From Acidobacteriaceae bacterium (GTDB lineage Bacteria; Acidobacteriota; Terriglobia; Terriglobales; Acidobacteriaceae): a stretch of DNA of 6,767 nt. Location: assembly GCA_003168235.1 (NCBI GenBank), contig PMSZ01000125.1, forward strand, positions 1 through 6,767, written 5' to 3'. The notes below the pieces were generated by a model, which did no database searches, was not told the origin of the DNA, and saw only the letters and a list, made by a program, of their open reading frames with translations. A program made the translations under genes and the position numbers. This document shows, piece after piece, positions 1-5,350 of this stretch (position 1 is the stretch's first letter; every line of letters starts with the position of its first letter).

Positions 1-77
1 TCAGGTCTCAGGTCTCAGGTTCTCAGGGCCAAGCATTTTGTTTTTCCTAAGACCTGACACCTAAGAACTAAGACCTG
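1..77. repeat. Degenerate heptamer repeats in inverted arms
   Basis: The left arm (2-28) holds CAGGTCT at 2-8 and again at 9-15, then the variants CAGGTTC and TCAGGG. The right arm (46-77) holds the complementary motif as CCTAAGACCTG and CTAAGACCTG, with a CCTAAGAA variant between them. The arms flank a T-rich 17-nt centre that contains TTTTGTTTTT. Read from the minus strand, this follows the stop of the CNB gene by only a few bases. The transcript could fold with G-U pairs (AGGTCTTAGG against CCTGAGA). It may act as a 3' hairpin for that gene, or be a copy of a dispersed intergenic repeat cut by the window edge. It encodes nothing. Confidence 0.6.
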
Positions 78-83
78 CTCCCG

Positions 84-548
84 TCAATTCAGCTGTTCAT
101 CCAGCGCCCGCTGCCGCGGACGCCCCGGATGCGCTGTGATGCTGCGAAACTTGTGGTAGAGTCCGTGCAAGTCGTCGCTCAGCAGCCGCACCACCTGCAT
201 GCAGAAATCGCCGTGCTCCCGCAAGAACTCCAGCAACTCCTCGCGCGGAATAAACACCGCCATCGTGTATTCCTCCGCTTCCGCAGTACTCCGATGCTTC
301 TCTCCGCTCATGCTCTCACTCAGCCCCAGTACGGTTCCCGGCCCGGCGACGTCCAGAAGCTGCCTTTCCATCCCGCCGTTCGACAGCAGAACCCGCACCG
401 CTCCACTTTCCACCAGATAGATGCCAGTCACCGCCGATCCCTCTCGGAACAGCGTGCTTCCCCTGGCAAACGGCCGAACGGATCTGAGCCTGCGAAGGGC
501 CTGCGATAGCTCGGTACTCAACTTGCCGGGCCTGGGCGGCGTAGGCAC
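84..548 (-). CDS. Single-domain cyclic-nucleotide-binding protein (Crp-like sensor, no HTH)
   Basis: This 154-aa protein matches only the N-terminal ligand-binding half of Crp/Fnr regulators. Residues 22-128 show the CNB beta-roll pattern: RPFARGSTLFREG at 25-37, GIYLVESGAVRVL at 42-54, a loop around 70-92 (GTVLGLSESMSGEKHRSTAEA) and AVFIPREELLEFL at 97-109. A helix with DLHGLYHKFRS follows. Crp has about 210 residues with a C-terminal winged helix. Here the chain ends at GRPRQRALDEQLN, with only 83 bp of repeat left before the window edge, so no DNA-binding domain exists in frame. The canonical phosphate-binding-cassette GE is not clear, so the ligand is unknown. The start is GTG: no ATG lies between it and an in-frame upstream stop at 561-563, and a GAGGA Shine-Dalgarno (558-562) sits 9 nt upstream. 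It probably acts as a cytoplasmic sensor that signals through a partner. Confidence 0.85.
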   Translation of the reverse strand: MPTPPRPGKLSTELSQALRRLRSVRPFARGSTLFREGSAVTGIYLVESGAVRVLLSNGGMERQLLDVAGPGTVLGLSESMSGEKHRSTAEAEEYTMAVFIPREELLEFLREHGDFCMQVVRLLSDDLHGLYHKFRSITAHPGRPRQRALDEQLN

Positions 549-549
549 A

Positions 550-609
550 AAGTCACATCCTCAATTACTCCGTCATTGTGCGCCCTTTCAACTCCGCAGG
601 ATGTGACTT
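550..609. repeat. 12-bp perfect inverted repeat upstream of the CNB gene
   Basis: AAGTCACATCCT at 550-561 is the exact reverse complement of AGGATGTGACTT at 598-609, with 36 bp between them. Each arm contains the TGTGA half-site of CRP-type operators. The 598-609 arm is part of the near-complete palindrome at 602-617. The 550-561 arm overlaps the Shine-Dalgarno of the CNB gene. It could be a second regulator half-site or a duplicated operator fragment. Confidence 0.7.
575..580 (-). promoter_or_regulatory. Candidate -10 box of the CNB gene promoter
   Basis: The minus strand reads CACAAT, which matches 4 of 6 TATAAT positions. If transcription starts near 568, the CRP-type palindrome at 602-617 is centred at -41.5. 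That is the class II activator position, where a poor -35 and a weak -10 are expected. The leader would then be about 20 nt and contain the GAGGA ribosome-binding site. The placement is inferred from the spacing and has no independent support. Confidence 0.35.
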
Positions 610-617
610 GCATCACG
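602..617. promoter_or_regulatory. CRP/FNR-family operator, TGTGA-N6-TCACG
   Basis: The sequence TGTGACTTGCATCACG matches the CRP consensus TGTGA-N6-TCACA at nine of ten conserved positions. It lies 54 bp upstream of the GTG start of the CNB gene. The spacing fits class II activation of that gene by a full-length Crp/Fnr regulator encoded elsewhere, because the neighbouring CNB protein has no DNA-binding domain. What is seen is the palindrome. Binding and its direction of effect are inferred. Confidence 0.55.
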
Positions 618-642
618 TCTCTTAGTGACACCCGACCTGAAC

Positions 643-670
643 CTAGCTGGCCCGGTACTTAGCTGACCCA
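643..670. repeat. Short imperfect direct repeat TAGCTGnCCC
   Basis: CTAGCTGGCCC at 643-653 and TTAGCTGACCCA at 659-670 differ at two positions over their shared length. The copies are 16 bp apart start to start. They lie in the gap between the CNB and PEGA genes. No function is evident. Confidence 0.4.
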
Positions 671-711
671 GGAATCGGAGCACTTGTATTTAAGAGGAAA
701 TCGATACAGTT

Positions 712-763
712 GATGTTGGGTGAAACGCGGATGTTGGTGAAACGCTGATGTTACGTGAAATGA
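712..763. repeat. Three tandem 17-18 bp repeats
   Basis: Units are at 712-729, 730-746 and 747-763. All begin GATGTT and carry GTGAAA about 8 bases in. The first two share GATGTTGG and TGAAACGC and differ by one inserted G and the last base. The third is diverged (GATGTTACGTGAAATGA). There are no spacers, so this is not CRISPR. It lies in the non-coding 3' region of the PEGA gene and may be a minisatellite-like dispersed repeat. Confidence 0.75.
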
Positions 764-780
764 AGAGTACTGCTGCCGGC

Positions 781-813
781 TCCAGCCGATGTGGCTCCAA
801 GTAATCGGCTGGA
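781..813 (-). terminator. Stem-loop after the PEGA pseudokinase gene
   Basis: TCCAGCCGAT (781-790) and ATCGGCTGGA (804-813) form a perfect 10-bp stem with a 13-nt loop, starting 7 bp past the TAA stop at 821-823. No T-tract follows on the minus strand (the next bases are GCCGGCAGC). It is therefore not a canonical intrinsic terminator. It may be a 3'-end stabilising hairpin or a factor-dependent termination region. Confidence 0.5.
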
Positions 814-820
814 AACTGCG

Positions 821-3385
821 TTATTGCCGTTCCAGAATCTCGTCGATCGGAGTCTTCCCGCCCTTATCCACACTGATGATCTTGTGTACCGGCCTGAACC
901 CGGTCATCGTGATGTCCACGATGTAGTTCCCCGGTCCCAGCATCACATCCATCGGAGAATTCTTGTCCAGCATATGCTGGTTGATGGCAACCTGCGCGCC
1001 CTTCGGCACCGTGTGAATACTCACCGTACCCATGCCGGCCGTGCTGTCGCCGCCGCGTCCAAACAGCTTGTTCAGCTTGCCCACCGTGCGCATGTCTTCG
1101 GTGTTCCCCAGCGCTCGCAGCGTCGGAGCATACTGAAAGTTTTGCCCCGGCCCCAGATCGGCCGTGACCGTCTCATCCAGATATGCCTCTTTCCGCAACA
1201 GCACCGCGTGGCTTCCCTTTTCCACCGCGAACTGCGCCGGAGTCACCCGTCCCGTCGTCTTGCCGTCGATGATGACTGTCGCGCCAGCCGGCATGCTGTT
1301 CAACACCATCAGCGCATTCATTGGCGCCAGATGAAATACCACAGACGCCTTGCTTCCCGACCCCACATCGACCGACCGCGTGTCCGACGTATAACCACTC
1401 TTGCTGACCGAGACGATGTGCTTCCCAGGGTTCAGCTCTGCCACCGTAAACGGAGTGACCCATGAAGGATCGCTCTTTCCGTCGACCTGGAATTGCGCGC
1501 CCTGCGGCGTCGAGTCAATCAGCGCCTGTCCGGCGACGACGACCGGCGCCGCGACAGCAGCAGGCACAGGCCGATTGTTCTTCGCGCCCCGCTTTGCCAC
1601 CGCCACCTGCCGCACCTTCAAGTCGGGCTGGGGTTCCAGCGGCGGTTCCATGGGAGGAGCAATCGGCTTCTGCACGCGCGGCGCTTGCGTCTGCGCCGTC
1701 GTTTCCGCCGGAGTTGCACTCCTCGCCTTCGTCGGTCGCGGAGCAGCTGTCGAACCGTCGTCCTCCGATCGCACATGGAAGAACACCGCCATGGCGATGA
1801 CCAGAATCAATCCCACCGCGCCTAAAATCGAAAACAGCATTAACCGCGGAGGAATCGTCGCGATTTGCTGGAACGCCTTCTCCGCAACTTCCCGCGGCTG
1901 GACCTTCGGCTTTTCATCTTTGTCTTTTCGCGGATACAGCTGCACCGTCGCCGAGTGCAATGGCTCCGCAGGTTCCGGATCTGGCGGCTCATACATCGGT
2001 TCTTTCAGTGGAGGCATTTCTGCCAGATCAGAAAAACTCTGGCTCGCCGCAGGTTTCGCCGGCTCCGACATCATCGGATCCGCCGCCACACGCCTCGTCT
2101 GCCGCTCCGATGCCCGCTCCGGTGATGGCAGCTCAGGTGATCGCCGTTCAAATGCTGGCTCTTCCGTCTCCGGCTCCACTACCGCCGCCGATAAAACCGG
2201 GTTTCCTGAAGTCTGAGCTTGCGGAGCGCTTACTTCAAACTCCCCAAAGCCTCCGCTCGTTTCGCCATAGCTTCCCGCAGCGGCGGCCGCCGCTCTGGTT
2301 TCAGCAACCGGCGCTGCGCTTGGTGAAAATTTGGTTTTTGCAGATTCCACTCGCGGCGAAACCGGCGCCGTAACTTTCGGTGCAGCCATCACGGGCGCAG
2401 CTGGTTTGGGTTCAACCGTTCGAGGTGCAACCGGAGCCGCTGCACTCTTCGGCGCAACCGCACTCGAGGCCGACGCCGCAAACTTTGCCGCTGCTGCCGC
2501 CCGATCCGCCTGGCTCACCACGGCATTCGTCGCTGCTGTCGCCTTCTTGACTTCGCCCGTCGCCTTTTTGCCGCTTTCCTTGCAACCTTCCAGATCGATC
2601 AGCAACTCGCGCGCGCTCTGGTACCGCTGCTCCGGATCTTTCTCCAGCGCCTTCATAATCAGCGCGCTCACCGCCGGTTGAATCTTGGAATTCACCGCCG
2701 CTGGGCTCGCCGGAATCTCGCTCTCAATCTGTTGCACCAGCGCCACCGGATCCGTCGCTCCAAACGCCGGCTCGCCCACCACCATCTCGTAAAGAATCGC
2801 GCCCAGTGTATAGACGTTCGCCCTCAGGTCCATCGCCTCGCCGCGAATCTGTTCGGGAGAACAATACGGCATCAGCCGTCCCAAACCCTTCCCCAATTCC
2901 GCTTCAATCAGGCTCATGTTCGAGATGCCATAGCCCAGAATCTTGACCATCCCGTCCCACTGCACCATGATCTTCGCCGGCTCCAGCGAACAGTGCACCA
3001 CTCCCTTGTCGGCCGCGTGCTCTAACCCCGCGCAAACCTGGCGCGTAATGTCGAGCAGGTCCCAGATCGAAAACCCTTCCTTGCGCGCCAGCATCGTGGC
3101 GATGCTGTTCCCCTGGATGTACTCCATCGCCGCGCAAAACTGTCCCTCAATCTCGCCCGCGCCGTAAAGCGCCACAATGGTCTGGTGCGCCAGATCACGC
3201 GTGCTTTCGCCCTCGGCAATCAGCGTTTCCACAAATTTCGCCGCGCGCTCCCCGAGCGGCCCCAGGTCTTGCGTCTTCAACGCCACGACCTGTTCGCTCT
3301 TCGTGTCCATCGCCTTGTAAATCGAGGCAGTGTCTGACTTCGAAAGTTCACTCTGGATTTCAAACCGCCCGAACATCGTCGCCAT
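821..3385 (-). CDS. Membrane pseudokinase: Ser/Thr kinase fold, TM helix, three PEGA domains
   Basis: This 854-aa protein, numbered from the ATG at 3385, has a Hanks-type kinase fold (about 5-267), an Ala/Pro-rich linker (about 270-510), one TM helix (515-538) and three PEGA repeats (about 621-687, 691-757 and 786-852). The topology implies a cytoplasmic kinase fold and extracytoplasmic PEGA domains. Retained motifs are VALK (K37), helix-C E58, SPEQ (176-179) and the YTLGAILYEM helix. Degraded motifs are the glycine loop (S15, S17, A20 replace glycines), HRDLKPxN read as HCSLEPAK (131-138, catalytic Asp to Ser), and DFG read as GYG (151-153, metal Asp to Gly). Phosphotransfer is therefore unlikely; a scaffold or sensor role is inferred. 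A GTG at 3415 would extend the frame by 10 residues, but it overlaps the predicted -10 box. The ATG has GAGGG 8 nt upstream and starts right before the fold, so I chose it. Confidence 0.9.
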   Translation of the reverse strand: MATMFGRFEIQSELSKSDTASIYKAMDTKSEQVVALKTQDLGPLGERAAKFVETLIAEGESTRDLAHQTIVALYGAGEIEGQFCAAMEYIQGNSIATMLARKEGFSIWDLLDITRQVCAGLEHAADKGVVHCSLEPAKIMVQWDGMVKILGYGISNMSLIEAELGKGLGRLMPYCSPEQIRGEAMDLRANVYTLGAILYEMVVGEPAFGATDPVALVQQIESEIPASPAAVNSKIQPAVSALIMKALEKDPEQRYQSARELLIDLEGCKESGKKATGEVKKATAATNAVVSQADRAAAAAKFAASASSAVAPKSAAAPVAPRTVEPKPAAPVMAAPKVTAPVSPRVESAKTKFSPSAAPVAETRAAAAAAGSYGETSGGFGEFEVSAPQAQTSGNPVLSAAVVEPETEEPAFERRSPELPSPERASERQTRRVAADPMMSEPAKPAASQSFSDLAEMPPLKEPMYEPPDPEPAEPLHSATVQLYPRKDKDEKPKVQPREVAEKAFQQIATIPPRLMLFSILGAVGLILVIAMAVFFHVRSEDDGSTAAPRPTKARSATPAETTAQTQAPRVQKPIAPPMEPPLEPQPDLKVRQVAVAKRGAKNNRPVPAAVAAPVVVAGQALIDSTPQGAQFQVDGKSDPSWVTPFTVAELNPGKHIVSVSKSGYTSDTRSVDVGSGSKASVVFHLAPMNALMVLNSMPAGATVIIDGKTTGRVTPAQFAVEKGSHAVLLRKEAYLDETVTADLGPGQNFQYAPTLRALGNTEDMRTVGKLNKLFGRGGDSTAGMGTVSIHTVPKGAQVAINQHMLDKNSPMDVMLGPGNYIVDITMTGFRPVHKIISVDKGGKTPIDEILERQ

Positions 3386-3393
3386 TACCGTAG

Positions 3394-3398
3394 CCCTC
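3394..3398 (-). promoter_or_regulatory. Shine-Dalgarno deciding the PEGA gene start
   Basis: GAGGG on the minus strand lies 8 nt before the ATG at 3383-3385. Neither the GTG at 3415 nor the ATG at 3376 has a comparable site, so this motif supports the ATG at 3385. Confidence 0.6.
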
Positions 3399-3414
3399 GC
3401 GGTGACAAGCCGCA

Positions 3415-3442
3415 CTTATACCCTGGATAGGAATTTGATCAA
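3415..3442 (-). promoter_or_regulatory. Sigma70-like promoter of the PEGA pseudokinase gene
   Basis: On the minus strand, TTGATC (3437-3442, 4 of 6 to TTGACA) is separated by 16 bp from TATAAG (3415-3420, 5 of 6 to TATAAT). Transcription would start near 3408, giving a leader of about 23 nt to the ATG at 3385. The -10 overlaps the alternative GTG codon at 3413-3415, which argues against that start. Confidence 0.55.
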
Positions 3443-3733
3443 GATCGGGGAGAGGATCAACCCTAGAATACCGCTCTCAACTGCCCAACTGAGAGTTACG
3501 AAAGTACTGAAACATCAGGGCATAGTACTGGATTGGAGTTCCCGTTTCCGACGCTAGAAGAGAGCCCTCTGCCTCGGCCAACGGTCACAGTGGATTGCCC
3601 TGGGGCGGGCGTTCCGGCATCAGAAAAATGCCGCTTGCTGCAAGCTTAAGCCTGCTAAGAATTATCGCGGGGAAGCTTTCGAGAAGGCCACAAACTGGGA
3701 AGGGCAAGACTTCAATCGCGCCGCAATTGTCTT
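3443..3733. other. Non-coding gap upstream of the pseudokinase promoter
   Basis: No convincing gene lies here. Visible structure includes a 6-bp inverted repeat CTCTCA/TGAGAG (3474-3479 and 3490-3495). AGTACTG occurs twice (3503-3509 and 3524-3530), exactly 21 bp apart, which is about two helical turns on one DNA face. A small hairpin CGGCAT/ATGCCG with a 7-nt loop (3615-3620 and 3628-3633) is followed by GCTTG-CTG-CAAGC (3633-3645). The AGTACTG pair lies about 95-122 bp upstream of the predicted start of transcription and could be an operator. I see nothing else. Confidence 0.4.
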
Positions 3734-3754
3734 GAAAAGATGCGGCTTGGCCGC
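3734..3754 (-). terminator. Intrinsic terminator-like hairpin after the winged-helix gene
   Basis: On the minus strand, GCGGC-CAA-GCCGC (3742-3754) is followed by ATCTTTTC, starting 12 bp beyond the TAA stop. The stem is short (5 bp) but all G-C, and the T-run has four residues. It is a modest intrinsic terminator that would separate this gene from the pseudokinase transcript. Confidence 0.5.
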
Positions 3755-3766
3755 CGAGATGCTCGC

Positions 3767-4279
3767 TTACGCCGTCCTTCCGGAACTCATCCCGTCCGCC
3801 GCCACGTCACCCTCGCTAACCCACTCCCACACCCGCCGCCCGCGATCGTTGCTCAAACTGCGCGCCTCGCCATAATCCACCAGCCGATTCAAAACCGTTG
3901 TCACCGACGCCAGCGGATCCTTATGTCTCGCCAGAATTGCCGGAGCATTTCGCTCCAACTCCACGCAAACCTCCCGCGCTCCCAGCGGACGCTTCACTTC
4001 CATCAGCACCCTGCGGCAAGCCTTGGTAAACCCCGGCTGACGTCCGTTCGGCTTGCGGTCGATCAGTTCCAGCAAGTCGTCGTCGAGCAGCTGCTCGCCG
4101 AATAGATTCGCCAAACCGGCAATCGTCTGCTTCACCGTCCCAATACGCTTCATCACTTCCGCACGCTGCCGCATCAATTGCAACAGTTCATCATGCGCCG
4201 CATTCACCACCTGCTGCGCTGAAACGCTGTTGCTGACCGGGCCGCTTTCGCCGAGCTCACCGCTCTTTACAAACTGCAT
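3767..4279 (-). CDS. Uncharacterised coiled-coil/winged-helix protein
   Basis: This protein has 170 residues from the ATG at 4279 and I do not recognise a named family. Residues 28-57 (AHDELLQLMRQRAEVMKRIGTVKQ and onward) are a charged amphipathic helix, probably coiled coil. Residues 83-153 fit a winged helix: a first helix GFTKACRRVLMEV, then PLGAREVCVELE as a second helix, PLASVTTVLNRLVDYGEAR as a recognition helix entering the wing, and RRVWEWV as a closing strand. The pattern resembles HARE-HTH and other small wHTH domains that bind DNA or regulator partners. An upstream extension to 4381 is open, but only the ATG at 4279 has a strong site (GGAGGG at 4285-4290, 5 nt away). A DNA-binding role is inferred from the fold only. 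No signal peptide or TM segment is seen. Confidence 0.75.
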   Translation of the reverse strand: MQFVKSGELGESGPVSNSVSAQQVVNAAHDELLQLMRQRAEVMKRIGTVKQTIAGLANLFGEQLLDDDLLELIDRKPNGRQPGFTKACRRVLMEVKRPLGAREVCVELERNAPAILARHKDPLASVTTVLNRLVDYGEARSLSNDRGRRVWEWVSEGDVAADGMSSGRTA

Positions 4280-4284
4280 CGTAA

Positions 4285-4290
4285 CCCTCC
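4285..4290 (-). promoter_or_regulatory. Strong Shine-Dalgarno deciding the winged-helix gene start
   Basis: GGAGGG on the minus strand lies 5 nt before the ATG at 4277-4279. The in-frame ATG at 4298-4300 and the longer frame to 4381 have no such motif. Confidence 0.65.
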
Positions 4291-4362
4291 AGGAAACCAT
4301 ACCGCGGGATTCATGGCTTGACGCGCCAATCGTTCTTGTCCCGTTCATTTTTATTACGAGAG

Positions 4363-4494
4363 ATGACGCCGGAAAGTTCAAGCAAACGGCACCTGCCGCC
4401 GAAAACGATCAGGCCCATCCCCGAAGTGATTAGACTTGCCAAAGGAAAAAACGTCACCGAAGCAGCCGGCCTGGGACGCAATTCGGACGAATGA
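4363..4494 (+). CDS. Possible 43-aa ORF or HTH remnant
   Basis: This short plus-strand frame runs from the ATG at 4363 to the TGA at 4492-4494. Its centre reads PIPEVIRLAKGKNVTEAAGLG. That resembles the first HTH helix of IS3-type OrfA transposases or small regulators, where RLA, then KxxxEAA, then LG precedes a recognition helix. The recognition helix is absent here: the frame ends GRNSDE. About 60% of third codon positions are G or C by hand count, which is unremarkable for this genome. GAGAG directly abuts the ATG, too close for a good ribosome-binding site. It is either a decayed fragment of an HTH gene or chance. It is divergent from, and lies upstream of, the winged-helix gene. Confidence 0.25.
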   Translation: MTPESSSKRHLPPKTIRPIPEVIRLAKGKNVTEAAGLGRNSDE

Positions 4495-4530
4495 GATGTA
4501 GACCCTAAACCCGATTTAACGCGGCGAGCT

Positions 4531-5247
4531 TTAACTCAACCACGGAGCGGACTCGGTATCAAGTTCGCGTCGCTCCGACCGCGAACTCAGAATCAGAAGT
4601 ATCCCAGGCAACAGCAGGCAAAACGCCGCTTTCAGCGGTCCTGCGGCAGACTCGACGACAACCTCAGGACCGGCTATACCCAACGGGTAATAACCAATCG
4701 ACGGCCCTCCGGCATATTGGCCGAGTGGAGGGTCATCCGCGCGGCGAACACGGCCTGCATCCAATGGATCGTAAATAATTGCCAGTTGACGGCCGGGCGT
4801 AAACTGCGAGGCCCAATTCTCAGCCTCGCGCTTGTTTGTGAACAAAGGCGAGTCAATCGTCGATTGGTGAGCGGCTCCCGCCACCAAATAGGAAACTCCG
4901 AAACGAAAAATATAATGATCGCAGTTGTCAATCGCGTGCGCCGTGGGTGTCGGGTGCCACCCCGGAGGACAAATATCTCGCTTTATTTGGATCTTGCCAT
5001 CCAGCACCGTAGCGTCGGTCCGCGTCCAGAGCGTCGGCGCTGGGTGCCAGTAGTGGTACGCGCCAACATAGGCGCCCCACAGAAAAGGGATTACAGCCAG
5101 GTAGACCAGAGTTTTGCCCAACGATTTCCGGGTGATTGCGAATCTCTCGTCTGGCGGAGGTGGCTCCGTCCCGGCCGGCGTTTTCGGCGGGCCAAACAAG
5201 GTCGTAATCTCGGGCTGATTACGCGTCCCCGATGAGAAATGGTCCAC
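4531..5247 (-). CDS. DUF3592-like two-TM membrane protein
   Basis: The 238-aa protein has a Pro-rich cytoplasmic N-terminus (1-40), a TM helix at about 46-64 (LVYLAVIPFLWGAYVGAY) and a second at about 205-222 (LKAAFCLLLPGILLIL). Between them lies an extracytoplasmic domain with the DUF3592 signature: an initial A-T-V strand (79-81), YIFRFGVSYLVAGAAHQS (112-129), then PGRQLAIIYDPLDAGRVR (151-168). The IYDP motif is typical of this family, whose function is unknown. Two Cys (93 and 109) in the loop could form a disulfide on the outer face. The start is GTG at 5247, with GAGG (5256-5259) 8 nt upstream and no nearby ATG. It lies 103 bp downstream of the PPOX gene, across a nested inverted repeat. 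I see no strong promoter and no intrinsic terminator after the stop. Confidence 0.75.
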   Translation of the reverse strand: MDHFSSGTRNQPEITTLFGPPKTPAGTEPPPPDERFAITRKSLGKTLVYLAVIPFLWGAYVGAYHYWHPAPTLWTRTDATVLDGKIQIKRDICPPGWHPTPTAHAIDNCDHYIFRFGVSYLVAGAAHQSTIDSPLFTNKREAENWASQFTPGRQLAIIYDPLDAGRVRRADDPPLGQYAGGPSIGYYPLGIAGPEVVVESAAGPLKAAFCLLLPGILLILSSRSERRELDTESAPWLS

Positions 5248-5285
5248 GGCAGTCGCCTCAATCGCGTCAAGCTTGCGAGGATCCT

Positions 5286-5340
5286 ACCCGAGCTTCCGTG
5301 AACTGCCCGATGAGCGCAAGTTACGGACGTTCCTTCGGGT
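5286..5340. repeat. Nested inverted repeat between PPOX and DUF3592 genes
   Basis: ACCCGA (5286-5291) pairs with TCGGGT (5335-5340). Nested inside, TCCGTGAACT (5295-5304) pairs with AGTTACGGA (5319-5327) with one bulged base. The structure occupies most of the 103-bp gap. In the minus-strand transcript it starts 10 nt after the PPOX stop. No T-run follows, so it is more likely a 3'-end or leader structure than an intrinsic terminator. Confidence 0.5.
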
Positions 5341-5350
5341 CGCCGCAGTT

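Noticed and set aside
712..763. Could be a CRISPR array
   Set aside because: Units are directly adjacent with no spacers, there are only three copies and no cas gene.
791..1465. Plus-strand open frame of 224 codons opposite the PEGA repeats
   Set aside because: The translation is rich in Arg and His with no domain pattern, as expected for a shadow of the real minus-strand gene.
1401..2216. Long plus-strand open frame of 271 codons opposite the PEGA gene
   Set aside because: It lies wholly inside a well-supported minus-strand coding region. Its Ser/Ala/Gly-rich translation is the typical antisense shadow of GC-rich Ala/Pro codons.
3386..3415. N-terminal extension of the PEGA protein from the GTG at 3415
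   Set aside because: The GTG overlaps the predicted -10 box and would lie upstream of the transcription start. The ATG at 3385 has the Shine-Dalgarno and starts at the fold.
3443..3733. A tRNA or small structured RNA in the largest gap
   Set aside because: No TTCGA-type T-loop or acceptor pairing is visible; only small isolated hairpins are present.
4280..4381. Upstream extension of the winged-helix protein to 4381
   Set aside because: The first 34 residues have no fold pattern, and the strong ribosome-binding site serves the ATG at 4279.
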